Origin: Holdemania massiliensis
Lineage (GTDB): Bacteria; Bacillota_I; Bacilli_A; Erysipelotrichales; Erysipelotrichaceae
Direction of reading: 5' to 3'
Length of the DNA stretch: 64,000 nucleotides
Assembly: GCF_022440805.1 (NCBI RefSeq)
Contig: NZ_JAKNTK010000001.1
Coordinates: forward strand, 2,232,001-2,296,000
Positions 14,901 through 23,056 of this stretch are shown here, piece after piece (within the stretch, counting starts at the first letter, position 1; each line of letters begins with the position of its first letter). The notes under the pieces were generated by a model. It saw only the letters and a list, made by a program, of their open reading frames with translations, ran no database searches and was not told where the DNA came from. A program made the translations under genes and the position numbers.

Positions 14901-15830
14901 TTGCCAATCTTTCAGCACGTCATCCAGCCAACGCTGCCGCCGGCGCTGATCGCAGACATTGAGAACATGATTGACCAACAGCTGAAGCAGCGGCCAGAAC
15001 ACAGCGGAGATCATCATGACCGCCGGCATGATAACCATCATGCCTGCCCGCTGTCCCAGTGATAAGCCGACGGCCAGCGATGCCCCGCCCATCATCAGTG
15101 AAGGGCCAATCGTCATCACATTGAACGATAACGGTCTGAGTTTCACAGTCGGGGGTTGGGGCAGGATGAGTTTGCATTCAGGATAAACGGGATAAAACTG
15201 GAAGGCGAAATGAAACGGCAGCTGCAGCTTATCCGGCGGCTGATACACCCAGTTCTTCAGCGCTTGACAGCACAGTGGTTTCAATTTGATTTTTAAATGA
15301 CCGCCGGGGTTATTGACGGCGATGAACGCTGGATGAAGCAGGATCGTGACCGCCGCAAACTGCAGGCGCATCCCTGGCTCCAAGTCAGTTTGCTTCTGAT
15401 GAACCCCATTGACAATCATTCCTGGAAACATCGCCTTTTCCAATGCTGAATTCTGATCAAAATCCAACAGACCCCAGACCTCGGCCGGATCTTCCGCAGC
15501 CTTTGTCAGCGCGTCACCGCTCACGATCCAGCATCCCTGCGGCCGCTGATAAAGGGTGTATTGATCATATCCTGTTTCATCAAAATAATAGAAAAGATCG
15601 ATTTTTTCATAAAACGGCAGGTAACACAGTTCATCATGCCGCTTTGTGATCCGGCGGCAGCGGCGCTGACTGTCCAAAAACTGCAGCGTATCGCTGAGCT
15701 GCAGCTGCCAGCCTTCCTCTTTATGCGTAATCGCCAGCACCCCGTCCTCTTCCATCGCAAAAAACAGTCCCCGCTTGGGATCGACATGGCAGATTTCCAG
15801 GCGGTGCTGCCACAGAATACAGACGATCAT
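11934..15830 (-). CDS. EssC-type FtsK/SpoIIIE ATPase of type VII secretion
   Basis: A 1298-residue membrane ATPase that would power export of WXG100 proteins. Residues 1-170 look like the tandem FHA-like region of EssC, and two hydrophobic segments follow near 235-285. The first FtsK domain has an intact Walker A GMTGSGKS near 640 and Walker B VLIIDEFAEL near 760. The second (about 950-1140) and third (about 1170-1298) ATPase-like regions have lost Walker A: HGLLLSEES and HLVVILNEP stand where G-x-x-G-x-G-K-S/T is expected. It is shorter than typical EssC (about 1480). The ATG overlaps the lipoprotein stop (ATGA, 15827-15830). Confidence 0.92.
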   Translation of the reverse strand: MIVCILWQHRLEICHVDPKRGLFFAMEEDGVLAITHKEEGWQLQLSDTLQFLDSQRRCRRITKRHDELCYLPFYEKIDLFYYFDETGYDQYTLYQRPQGCWIVSGDALTKAAEDPAEVWGLLDFDQNSALEKAMFPGMIVNGVHQKQTDLEPGMRLQFAAVTILLHPAFIAVNNPGGHLKIKLKPLCCQALKNWVYQPPDKLQLPFHFAFQFYPVYPECKLILPQPPTVKLRPLSFNVMTIGPSLMMGGASLAVGLSLGQRAGMMVIMPAVMMISAVFWPLLQLLVNHVLNVCDQRRRQRWLDDVLKDWQEICRMKLQETVQFLMHSYPDAEGLLKQISDQTVFDVDASHPQFGRLSLGRQRLTLHPQIDQGRLDLHSKADQKLSAQLAQWRQQFRLSVSAPLEWDVFAFHRLGLICDEKSRRAFLNTILLTFCVRHQPDNVALAWIGPIFKPVFETLCWLPQIYDDQGQRRIWTQRQDWDQARRQVQALEKPVWVIVSDPEAAAALDSNLRDQLSLWQLAETSAELRVNAQQIIFIEQGHGRIVTRTQKQNQEFEVDFSYARDFRESALTLYRYVQRSKTSPIQVDFQSLLKQPGITQPLWQDMASLTHLRIPLGLDTQGQPVILDLHEKGQGPHGLIAGMTGSGKSRLLETLVLSAAWHYSPQQLQFALIDYKGGSLIEQLRLKGRPIPHLCAALSNVEESDIERSLIYLRQECERRQRCFAQAQTKLKQPVADLDHYRQLCRDHPSLPPLAHCVLIIDEFAELKQSQPEFMRGLIQICRIGRSLGLHLILATQRPAGVVDEQMWSNFNFKLCLKVAQKQDSQEILHCDKALRLTRPGQFLLLSQQDLVQGQCAWLGGKQTPDPTVRWLDPQLKVIREVQRGKNASLRQNEALMEIMLREADRRNLFASPLWPPLPEATDLAVLKKQASGLVLGIVDDPQHRQTPILVHPLEHGLLLSEESMAQQNFLQCLIQSGSRFDDQVEFIILDPFEEQVELLAEPTVNEVLSLRQPELLERFFTLLDRGLQQRRQAELPLFVVALQLGAILERWENTALFQRLIEEGPSLNLYLLCADKLVNRLPLRLTQSLRRRYFLGPASAASLGNALERTWTKPLAKGRGLVQASAILDFVEALPLQDLPQPQPKRWQLPRLPQRLPPRWLKRKAVFLGIDPILCTPVSITLQPHQHLVVILNEPQRAERLLKQLRCSPYPVVDAENSQEADIAAFFEEAAPFVLVSSARTLQQSSWRGRVDFSLTLWIGSGLHQQLLFPLPAPIPKLGAWDRLWIQRESMQRLKEIE

Positions 15831-17761
15831 GGTACCGGTGTCCGCACGTGAATATGACAGCTTGTCTGATATGTTTGCGAAGCATCCTCAATCGTCACAA
15901 TTGTATCGCCTGACCTGACTGCCCGAACCTTCCCCGTCTGGACGACCGTTGCGATTTCCGGATCCTCAACAGAATAAATCAGCTCCGTCAACGACACGCC
16001 TTCCGGCAGTCCGCGAACAACGATCTGAGCGCTTTGATTCGGATCTAAAATCAACTGAACTTCTTCCAGTTCAATACGGTCGGTTTTTAAAATCGGGGCA
16101 CTCGTCGGCTCGGCATCCGATGTTTTCTTACCGCGGGTACAGCGATCGACGAAAATCCCGTTTTCCAGATGGGTACGGCCGTGCGGATTCAGTGTCGCGT
16201 TGTTTTCATTCAGAATCGAAACCGTCTTGCCGAAACCCAGCTTTCCAGCCAGTGAATCAGAGGAATTGTATTCCAATTCTAAAATGCCATGAACGTTCAG
16301 ATCACTGCAGAACTGCAATGACGCCTGCACCGGCTGATGATCCAGCGGCAGCTCTCCGGCATCGGTCTTCGTTTTCTGTCCTTGCTGATCAATCCATGCA
16401 GTTGTCCGCATCACCCCGCGCAATCCGCTTTGTAATAAAAGATCCATGAGTGAAATTCCGGCGGCCCGAGCGGAAGCTTGGACCGCTGCCGTCATTTTCG
16501 CTGAACCCTGGAAGATGAAATCATGACGGTTTTCCAGCTGATGAATCGGCCGCAGCACGCCGCCGCGGATTTCCATGCCCAGACTCCCTTCCTGACTCAA
16601 AAGCAGTTCGATTTTGCCGCCGGCGTAACAATGCAGCTGCAGTGTCAGAAGCAGATCCACGATCGGAAACTGCGGTACCGGCAGCTTGATCCGAGCAATC
16701 GGAATGATCGTATCCGCCTCTTTGCGCGCGGTTGTAAACGAAGCTGTTAAGCTGGTCAACAGATCATGCGGATCAATACCGGAAAAATCACTGGTCAGGG
16801 TATTGGAGACACCGCGGGTCAAGCCGGCTGACTCGCTCATCGCAAAGTCCAGCTGCAGGCGTCCGTTTTTTTCCGAACCGTTCCATTCAATCGTGGGATG
16901 AAGATCATTTAGATCATAGTCCAGCTGCAGTGTCGCACCGTTGTTCAGCTTTTTGGCCGCATGGACATGGATGCCGCTGGCCGTGATGCTCCAGCTCACC
17001 TGAGCGCCGCCGACTTCAAACTGCTGCCGCACCAGGGCAAACTGCGGCTCGATCCGATCCCAGGATGTCAGCGCCACCGGCAATAAAGAAGCGTTATCCT
17101 GTTGATAAGGTTCAATTTCAGCCTGCCGCCAGTCCGCGTCAAAATCCAGCTTAAACTGCATTTGAGAGAGCCATTGTTCAGGCTGTTCTTCATGCACAGA
17201 GGCGATAATCTGATCGGCGGTTTCAACGAAGGAATCCGCAATATAAATCTGGTTTGTTTGCGGATCGGTAAACCACAGCCCCCTCTGGCTTCCCTGATCT
17301 GGAGGCAATACAATCTGACCTTGTTCATTCGGGACTGCTTCGCCACCCCACAAAGCTGCCGCCGCCCAATCCAGCTCCGGTTCTGATTCAGAAAGGGTAT
17401 TCATCTGCCGCATCAGTGCACTCAGCGAAGATCGCGCCTCCTCCTCACTCAGCCAGCCCTTATTTTGGGACAAGAACTCCAGAGATTGGCAACGCTCCAG
17501 AGTTTCAGCCTTTCCATCATAGGCCTGAAGCAAATTCTGACAGGCCTCCTGTCGGGAAACCCGACGGTGATCCGGTTCGATTTCCACACCCCAGGCCGCC
17601 AGCTGTGCGAGGCCGTCAGCGGAAGCGTCAAAAAACAACGTTTCCGCCAACATCTTCGCCCAATCGCTGCGCAGGACGCCGGCTTTTTCCGGCATGCAGC
17701 CCTGTGCCAAAAGCAGCACGGTGAGCCCTGCCGCTGCCAGACTCCTTAAGCGCTCGCGCAT
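15827..17761 (-). CDS. Probable type VII secretion-linked lipoprotein with C-terminal Ig-like domain, family not recognised
   Basis: A 644-residue protein with an N-terminal hydrophobic stretch ending in LAQGC (Cys22), a weak lipobox, so probably exported and lipid-anchored. The central part (about 150-520) is Asp/Gln-rich and beta-rich, with no family I recognise. Residues about 570-640 resemble a Big_2-type Ig-like fold (SVEDPEIATV, GDTIVTIED). It starts 3 bases after a WXG100 gene and its stop overlaps the essC start, so it is embedded in the locus. It takes the place where essB/esaA/essA would be expected and may act as an outside-facing part of the machine. No strong ribosome binding site precedes the ATG. 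Confidence 0.7.
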   Translation of the reverse strand: MRERLRSLAAAGLTVLLLAQGCMPEKAGVLRSDWAKMLAETLFFDASADGLAQLAAWGVEIEPDHRRVSRQEACQNLLQAYDGKAETLERCQSLEFLSQNKGWLSEEEARSSLSALMRQMNTLSESEPELDWAAAALWGGEAVPNEQGQIVLPPDQGSQRGLWFTDPQTNQIYIADSFVETADQIIASVHEEQPEQWLSQMQFKLDFDADWRQAEIEPYQQDNASLLPVALTSWDRIEPQFALVRQQFEVGGAQVSWSITASGIHVHAAKKLNNGATLQLDYDLNDLHPTIEWNGSEKNGRLQLDFAMSESAGLTRGVSNTLTSDFSGIDPHDLLTSLTASFTTARKEADTIIPIARIKLPVPQFPIVDLLLTLQLHCYAGGKIELLLSQEGSLGMEIRGGVLRPIHQLENRHDFIFQGSAKMTAAVQASARAAGISLMDLLLQSGLRGVMRTTAWIDQQGQKTKTDAGELPLDHQPVQASLQFCSDLNVHGILELEYNSSDSLAGKLGFGKTVSILNENNATLNPHGRTHLENGIFVDRCTRGKKTSDAEPTSAPILKTDRIELEEVQLILDPNQSAQIVVRGLPEGVSLTELIYSVEDPEIATVVQTGKVRAVRSGDTIVTIEDASQTYQTSCHIHVRTPVP

Positions 17762-17764
17762 ACG

Positions 17765-18058
17765 CTAAAAGGAACCGGCATTGTTCTGAATCGTGGTTTC
17801 CAATGTGTCATAGCTGGAAACTGCCGTATCCAGAAACCGCGCATAGGATTCGATGATCTGTTTCTGTGTTTCAAACTGCATCGCAAATTGATTGAACCGC
17901 TGCCGAATAGCTTCTGAACCATCGCTCTGCCAAACCATCGCCAAGTCATTCATCTGCTTTTTAGCCTCGATCAAGGCACTGTAAATTTGTTCGTTGCAGA
18001 CACGGATGGCACCGGATGTTTCCTTTACGCCGGCTAATGAAATCTTCAAGCTGTCCAT
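17765..18058 (-). CDS. WXG100 family protein, variant motif
   Basis: A 97-residue all-helical protein of WXG100 size. Trp43 is at the turn between two helices, but the motif reads WQSDG rather than W-x-G. Aromatic residues in the C-terminal tail (Y92-type SYARFLD, SSYDTL) fit the export-signal region of this family. It would form a helical hairpin, probably a dimer with the neighbouring WXG100 protein, and be exported by EssC. It lies 18 bases after the first WXG100 gene and 3 bases before the lipoprotein gene. Confidence 0.8.
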   Translation of the reverse strand: MDSLKISLAGVKETSGAIRVCNEQIYSALIEAKKQMNDLAMVWQSDGSEAIRQRFNQFAMQFETQKQIIESYARFLDTAVSSYDTLETTIQNNAGSF

Positions 18059-18076
18059 CTTTTCTCTTCCTCCCTT

Positions 18077-18379
18077 TTAATTGGCCAGTCCCCGGGCCTG
18101 GGCCGCCAGTTCTTCCTGCATCTGACGGTAACTGCGCGCCGAGGCTTTCAGAAATTCGCTGTACTGCTGCATCAACAGCTCAACCCGTTTGAAATCGTCC
18201 TGATAGCCCTGAATCTGGTTCGTAAAGGCCAGGTTGTCGCGACCGATCCAGCTGTTGGCGGCCATCAGCTCCACGCGCTCATACAGCCGCGCTACCGTCC
18301 GTTCCACCTCCTGCCGCAGCTGTTCAATCTGTCCGGCACAGGCCTCCAGTCGTGTCGGTTCTACCGCAATCGTTCTCAT
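18077..18379 (-). CDS. WXG100 family protein
   Basis: A 100-residue helical hairpin protein with canonical W-x-G as SWIG at residues 43-46 and a YRQMQEEL helix near the C-terminus. The ATG at 18377-18379 has AGGAG 6 bases upstream; a longer in-frame reading back to 18574 crosses the rbfA terminator and is not credible. It is the first gene of the locus WXG100-WXG100-lipoprotein-essC-esaB and is a likely secreted substrate or co-substrate. The upstream 85 bases are A/T-rich homopolymer runs; no convincing promoter could be picked there. Confidence 0.88.
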   Translation of the reverse strand: MRTIAVEPTRLEACAGQIEQLRQEVERTVARLYERVELMAANSWIGRDNLAFTNQIQGYQDDFKRVELLMQQYSEFLKASARSYRQMQEELAAQARGLAN

Positions 18380-18465
18380 TGTTTTCTCCTTTCTGCACGC
18401 CCCTGTTATTAATATTGCGGTTTTTTTGAAAAAGCCCCCAAAAAAAGGTAAAAATTTTAAAAAAA

Positions 18466-18504
18466 ACACAAAAAAATCCTGCCTGATTGAATTCAGACAG
18501 GATT
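18466..18504 (-). terminator. Terminator of the rimP-rbfA operon
   Basis: A 12-bp stem (18475-18486 with 18493-18504) and a 6-base loop are followed by T-rich sequence on the minus strand, 5 bases after the rbfA stop. Confidence 0.9.
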
Positions 18505-18509
18505 CAGCG

Positions 18510-18854
18510 TTATGCTTCGTTATTGATTTTGGAAATGATCGACTCGATGCGTTCGCCTTTTTCCAGCGAATCATCCAGCTTGAAAATCAAATCCGGAACC
18601 TTGCGGATTGAAAGCCGCTTGCCCAGCTCCGAGCGGATAAAGCCCTTCGCCCGGTTGAGTGCCTTCAAGCCCGCCTGCTTGCGTTCTTCCTTACCCAGGA
18701 AAGAAACGTAAATTGTAGCGTAGGAATAGTCGTTTGTCACCTGCACATCGGTGATCGTGACAAAGCCGACATTGGGATCCTTCAGCGAAAACTGAATGAT
18801 ATCCGTAACGTCCTTGAGAATAATCTGCGCTACTCGTTCTTGTTTGACAGACAT
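18510..18854 (-). CDS. rbfA: Ribosome-binding factor A
   Basis: A 114-residue KH-like protein matching RbfA, which binds the 30S subunit during 16S rRNA 5' end maturation. Typical features are the ERVAQIILKDVTDIIQ helix, the VTITDVQVTNDYSYATIYVSF strands and the RSELGKRLSIRKVPDLIF motif. AGGAGG lies 7 bases before the ATG. It closes the conserved rimP-nusA-rnpM-ylxQ-infB-rbfA operon and is followed by a strong terminator. Confidence 0.97.
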   Translation of the reverse strand: MSVKQERVAQIILKDVTDIIQFSLKDPNVGFVTITDVQVTNDYSYATIYVSFLGKEERKQAGLKALNRAKGFIRSELGKRLSIRKVPDLIFKLDDSLEKGERIESIISKINNEA

Positions 18855-18890
18855 GCGTGTCCCTCCTATTTCTTCAGGAAAAGCGTTTCC

Positions 18891-20735
18891 TTAATTCTGA
18901 GGAACCTCCTGATCAGCATAGGCCTCAATTAAGTCGCCTTCCTTAATGTCGTTAAAGTTCATGATCGTTAAGCCGCATTCATAACCGTTGGTCACTTCCT
19001 TGGCATCGTTCTGGAACCGCTTCAGCGAACCCAGCTGACCGTCGTAAACGACGATGCCCTGACGGATTAAGCGTACCTTGCAGTCTTTGACCAGCTTGCC
19101 GTCGGTAACCATACAGCCGGCAATCGTGCCGATCTTGGAAACCTTGAAAGTCTGACGGACTTCCGCCTGACCGATGACGACTTCTTCAAATACCGGCGCC
19201 AATAAACCCTTCATCGCCAATTCCATTTCTTCCATGGCTTTGTAGATGATGTTGTGCAGACGAATTTCAACGCCTTCTTCTTCCGCCTTTTTGCGGACAT
19301 TGGCATCCGGACGGACATTAAAGCCGTAGATCATCGCTTTGGAAGCACTTGCCAGCATAACGTCGGATTCGCTGATCGTACCGGCCGTCGAACGGATAAC
19401 ATTAACCCGGACACCCTTGACATCCAGCTTCTCCAGCGAAGACTTGACGGCTTCCGCCGAGCCCTGTACGTCAGCCTTGACGATGACCGGAATTTCCTGA
19501 ACCTCGCCGGCTTCAATCTGGCGGGCCAGATCATCCAGACTCATCGCGGAGCTGCTCTTGCGTTCCTGTTCAATCTTGGTCTGGGAACGGCGTTCGGCAA
19601 TCGCCCGGGCTTGTTTTTCACTGTCGAAGACCTTGAACATGTCGCCGGCTACCGGTACATCGTTTAAGCCGATAATTTCGACTGGGGTCGATGGCTTGGC
19701 TTCCTTGATTTCACGGCCGCGGTCATCGGTCATCTTTCTGACCTTGCCGAAGCAGGCACCGACGACGATGCAGTCGCCGGTATGCAGCGTTCCGTTTTGG
19801 ACTAACAGCGTGACAACCGGTCCGCGGCCCTTATCCAACTTCGCTTCGATGACCGTTCCGGTCGCGTTGCGTTTCGGATTGGCTTTCAGTTCGCGCATTT
19901 CCGCAACGACCTGAATTGTTTCCAGAATATCCTGAACCCCTTCGCCCTGCTTGGCCGAACATTTGACGAAAATCGTATCTCCGCCCCATTCTTCCGGCAA
20001 TAAGCCCAGATCTGACATTTCATTCATGACCCGCTCCGGATTAGCAGCCGGCTTATCCATCTTGTTAACAGCGACGATAATTGGAACATCTGCCGCTTTG
20101 GCATGGTCAACCGCTTCCTTGGTCTGCGGCATGACGCCGTCATCCGCAGCCACGACGATGATACAGATATCCGTCACCTTCGCTCCCCGCGCACGCATGG
20201 CGGTAAACGCCTCATGTCCCGGAGTATCCAGGAATGTGATCTTTTTACCCTGCACGCTGACCTGGTAAGCGCCGATGTGCTGCGTGATTCCGCCGAATTC
20301 CCCTTCAACAACACGGGTTTTCCGGATCGTATCCAACAGCGTCGTCTTGCCGTGATCGACATGACCCATGATCGTGACAATCGCCGGACGCTGAACGAGA
20401 TCCTCTGGATTCTCTTCCACTTCATCTTCCAGGCTGTCTTCATCAACCGGGATTTCCTTTTTGACTTCAACGCCATATTCCATGCAGACCAACTCGATCG
20501 TTTCATCATCCATGGAGCTGTTGATCGTCACCATCTTGCCCAGCATAAACAGCAGCTTGATGATATCGCTGGCATTGCGATTCATCTTCTGCGCTAATTC
20601 CCCAACCGAAATTCCTTCCTCGTAGGTAATGCTGGTTACGGCTTCCATCTTCGGCCGCGGGGTATAGGAATTATTGGAATTGTTGGATCTGTGATTCCGT
20701 CTTCCTGAGTTATTCCTTCTTTGTTGTTTAGCCAA
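18891..20735 (-). CDS. infB: Translation initiation factor IF-2
   Basis: IF-2 brings initiator fMet-tRNA to the 30S subunit. GTPase motifs are complete: GHVDHGKTT, DTPGHEAF and NKMD, followed by domains II-IV. The N-terminal region is short and Asn/Arg-rich (about 115 residues before the G domain), so the total (614) is at the short end for the family. The chosen start is TTG at 20733-20735 (MAKQQ), with GAGG 8 bases upstream; a GTG three codons earlier is open but has no ribosome binding site at a usable distance. It overlaps the end of the ylxQ unit closely. Confidence 0.96.
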   Translation of the reverse strand: MAKQQRRNNSGRRNHRSNNSNNSYTPRPKMEAVTSITYEEGISVGELAQKMNRNASDIIKLLFMLGKMVTINSSMDDETIELVCMEYGVEVKKEIPVDEDSLEDEVEENPEDLVQRPAIVTIMGHVDHGKTTLLDTIRKTRVVEGEFGGITQHIGAYQVSVQGKKITFLDTPGHEAFTAMRARGAKVTDICIIVVAADDGVMPQTKEAVDHAKAADVPIIVAVNKMDKPAANPERVMNEMSDLGLLPEEWGGDTIFVKCSAKQGEGVQDILETIQVVAEMRELKANPKRNATGTVIEAKLDKGRGPVVTLLVQNGTLHTGDCIVVGACFGKVRKMTDDRGREIKEAKPSTPVEIIGLNDVPVAGDMFKVFDSEKQARAIAERRSQTKIEQERKSSSAMSLDDLARQIEAGEVQEIPVIVKADVQGSAEAVKSSLEKLDVKGVRVNVIRSTAGTISESDVMLASASKAMIYGFNVRPDANVRKKAEEEGVEIRLHNIIYKAMEEMELAMKGLLAPVFEEVVIGQAEVRQTFKVSKIGTIAGCMVTDGKLVKDCKVRLIRQGIVVYDGQLGSLKRFQNDAKEVTNGYECGLTIMNFNDIKEGDLIEAYADQEVPQN

Positions 20736-20745
20736 TACCTTCACC

Positions 20746-21045
20746 TCATTTCATCACTGCATCCTGAATAGCCCTTGCCAGTCCCTCATCGAGAATCGCC
20801 GCAGCGATCCTGCGGGGCTGGCCGAGTGCGGCTGACAGTTCTTCAGCCGTCCCTTCAACTATCCATTCCACGCCGTAGAAACGGCATTTATCCTGAATCT
20901 TCTTCTGTGCGTTGCTGCCGCAGTCGCTGCAGAGAAGAACCAGCTTCGCTTTGTTTTGGCGGACTGCCGCCAATACGCTGTCACCGGTGACGACTTTGCG
21001 TGCCCGGCAGGCGATTCCCAGCAATCCTAAAACCTTGTTATTCAC
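20746..21045 (-). CDS. L7Ae-family K-turn RNA-binding protein YlxQ
   Basis: A 99-residue L7Ae/L30e-like protein, the YlxQ of the nusA operon. It has LGIACRARKVVTGD, AKLVLLCSDCGSNAQKK and a C-terminal DEGLARAI segment. Such proteins bind kink-turn RNA; the cellular target is not settled. The GTG at 21043-21045 has GAGG 6 bases upstream and overlaps the rnpM stop, giving MNNKVLGLL, which fits the family better than the ATG eight codons upstream. Confidence 0.9.
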   Translation of the reverse strand: MNNKVLGLLGIACRARKVVTGDSVLAAVRQNKAKLVLLCSDCGSNAQKKIQDKCRFYGVEWIVEGTAEELSAALGQPRRIAAAILDEGLARAIQDAVMK

Positions 21046-21295
21046 CGAGAACCTCACGGATTCGGGCATACACTTCTTCCGGGATCTCGCATTCCAGAGC
21101 GCGTTTCAGACTTTGACGCTTGATTGCCAGCTCCAGCGCTGCCGCATCTCTTTTCAGATAGGCGCCGCGCCCGTTCAGCTTCCCGGTCAAATCTACTTCC
21201 ACCGTGCCCTGCGGGGTTTTCACAATCCGCAGCAGTTCCTTTTTCGGACACTGTTCCTGCGTTGCAACGCATTTGCGCATCGGTATTTTCTTCAT
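21038..21295 (-). CDS. rnpM: YlxR/RnpM family protein, RNase P modulator
   Basis: An 85-residue YlxR-family protein with the signature MRKCVATQE, KKELLRIVK and NGRGAYLKRD motifs. The family has been described as binding RNase P RNA and modulating RNase P. It is encoded between nusA and ylxQ in the standard order and overlaps ylxQ by 8 bases. Small size and sequence are fully typical. Confidence 0.94.
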   Translation of the reverse strand: MKKIPMRKCVATQEQCPKKELLRIVKTPQGTVEVDLTGKLNGRGAYLKRDAAALELAIKRQSLKRALECEIPEEVYARIREVLGE

Positions 21296-21319
21296 CGTAC
21301 TCCCTCCCGTTCCAACGGT

Positions 21320-23035
21320 TTATTTCTCTTCGTCGTAGTATTCGTCGAATTCATCGAAATCAATATCGTCTTCAATCCAGCTGTTTTGCGCTTCCAGTTC
21401 TTCCTGACGGCGAATTTCTTCCAGCTCTTCCTCCGAATAGACTGGCTTGAATTCGTAATCCTTATCCTTCTTCAGATCTTTTAAACGCAGCTTGCGGTCA
21501 TCCTCACGCACATTCCGGCGCCGGCGCAGCGGGGCTTTTTCTTCCGTATGGGAAGTGGCAGACTGTGTCGGATCGGCCAACCGTTCAAAGCGGGATACAT
21601 ATTCGCGGCGTTCGCGAACTTCGCGCTTGATGCGGACAGGTTCTTCTTTCTTTGGCTGTTCTGCCTGCGGCTTGACTTCCTCGGCCTTGACCTCCGGCTC
21701 GTTCGCAGACTCGTCAATCGTTTCCGCTTCAATCTCAGCTTCTTCAATCACCGTTTCCGGTTCAGCTTCAACTTCCACTTCCGGCTCAGCTTCAGCCTGT
21801 TGAAGCTCTGCGACCGTTTCTTCCACTTCTTCAATGGCTTCAGAAACTTCTGGAGTTTCAATTTCAGCTTCAGCTTCGGTTTCCGCTTCCTCACTAACAA
21901 CTTCGATTTCTTCCAGCTGCTTTGCCATCCGCTGTTCAGCCAGTCGCTTCTGTTCCTCAGCCGCAAACTGCAGCATCATCGTCTTCCAGTCGATGCCCTG
22001 TTCTTCAATCTCACCGGCGGTCTTGATATCAATCCGCATGCCGGTCAGCTTCACCGCCAAGCGGGCGTTTTTGCCCTTCTTGCCGATCGCCAGGGACAAT
22101 TGGTTGTCTTCAACGATGACTAACAGAGAACGCTTATCCTCGGTTGGCAGCACTGCCAGAATCTGAGCCGGAGCCAATGCGTTTTTAATCAGCTCGCTGA
22201 TGTTGTCGCTCCATTCAAAGATATCAATCTTTTCACCCTTCAGCTCATCAATGACAACCTGAACCCGGTTTCCGCGCGGGCCGATGCAGGCGCCGATCGC
22301 GTCAACGTCCGGATTGTTGGACCAGACAGCCATTTTGGTCCGTTCGCCGGCTTCTCGGGCAATCGCCTTGATCTCGACGACACCCTGATAAATTTCCGGG
22401 ACTTCTTTTTCAAACAGGCGCTTGACCAGCTTGGCGTCCGAACGCGAAACCAGCACTTGGGCGCCCTTGGTATCCTTGTTGCATTCAGTGATGACGACGC
22501 GGATGCTCTGACCTTCAATGTAGCGTTCGCCTGGAATCTGGGCTGCCCGCGGCATCAGCGCCATCGTTTTGCCGAGGTTAACAACAACAAACTTTTCTTC
22601 CACGGATTCGATCATGCCGGTGACCATCTCGTCCAGCTGATCGATGTATTCATCATAAACCGCCTGTTTTTCCGCTTCACGGATCTTCTGCTTCATCACA
22701 TTCTTCGCCAGCAAGGCCGCGGCACGGCCGATCTGGCTGATGTCGACCTCACGATCGACTAAATCGCCCAGCTGATATCCCTTATCCTTGACCTCTGCCA
22801 AAGCAACTTCCAGTTCTTCATCTTCCACTTCGTCAACGACAGTATATTGCTGATAGACGTGGATTTGTCCATTGCCTTCATTGATGTCGACCCGAACCAA
22901 GACGTCGGGAATGTCGATGTGTTTGCGATAGGCTTTGGCTAAAGCCTCCTGCAGCGCAGCGATGACGATTTCCTTGGTGATCTTGCGGTCATCCTCGATC
23001 GTCTGCATCGCCTTCAAAAATTCTTTGAAATTCAT
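21320..23035 (-). CDS. nusA: Transcription termination/antitermination factor NusA with acidic C-terminal extension
   Basis: NusA binds RNA polymerase and controls pausing and termination. The N-terminal domain, S1 domain (about 130-200) and two KH domains (IGPRGNRVQ and IGKKGKNAR) are present in the first 350 residues. Residues about 370-571 form an unusual extension rich in Glu and Ala, then basic (RIKREVRERREYVSRF), then acidic to the end (DFDEFDEYYDEEK). Typical Firmicutes NusA is about 370 residues, so 200 residues are extra. It is second gene of the rimP operon, 21 bases after rimP. Confidence 0.95.
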   Translation of the reverse strand: MNFKEFLKAMQTIEDDRKITKEIVIAALQEALAKAYRKHIDIPDVLVRVDINEGNGQIHVYQQYTVVDEVEDEELEVALAEVKDKGYQLGDLVDREVDISQIGRAAALLAKNVMKQKIREAEKQAVYDEYIDQLDEMVTGMIESVEEKFVVVNLGKTMALMPRAAQIPGERYIEGQSIRVVITECNKDTKGAQVLVSRSDAKLVKRLFEKEVPEIYQGVVEIKAIAREAGERTKMAVWSNNPDVDAIGACIGPRGNRVQVVIDELKGEKIDIFEWSDNISELIKNALAPAQILAVLPTEDKRSLLVIVEDNQLSLAIGKKGKNARLAVKLTGMRIDIKTAGEIEEQGIDWKTMMLQFAAEEQKRLAEQRMAKQLEEIEVVSEEAETEAEAEIETPEVSEAIEEVEETVAELQQAEAEPEVEVEAEPETVIEEAEIEAETIDESANEPEVKAEEVKPQAEQPKKEEPVRIKREVRERREYVSRFERLADPTQSATSHTEEKAPLRRRRNVREDDRKLRLKDLKKDKDYEFKPVYSEEELEEIRRQEELEAQNSWIEDDIDFDEFDEYYDEEK

Positions 23036-23056
23036 TGCGATTTCTCCTCCAAGTCC

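Noticed and set aside
18380..18574. N-terminal extension of the first WXG100 protein (165-codon reading)
   Set aside because: It crosses the rbfA terminator and the A/T homopolymer region; the internal ATG has AGGAG and gives the standard 100-residue size.
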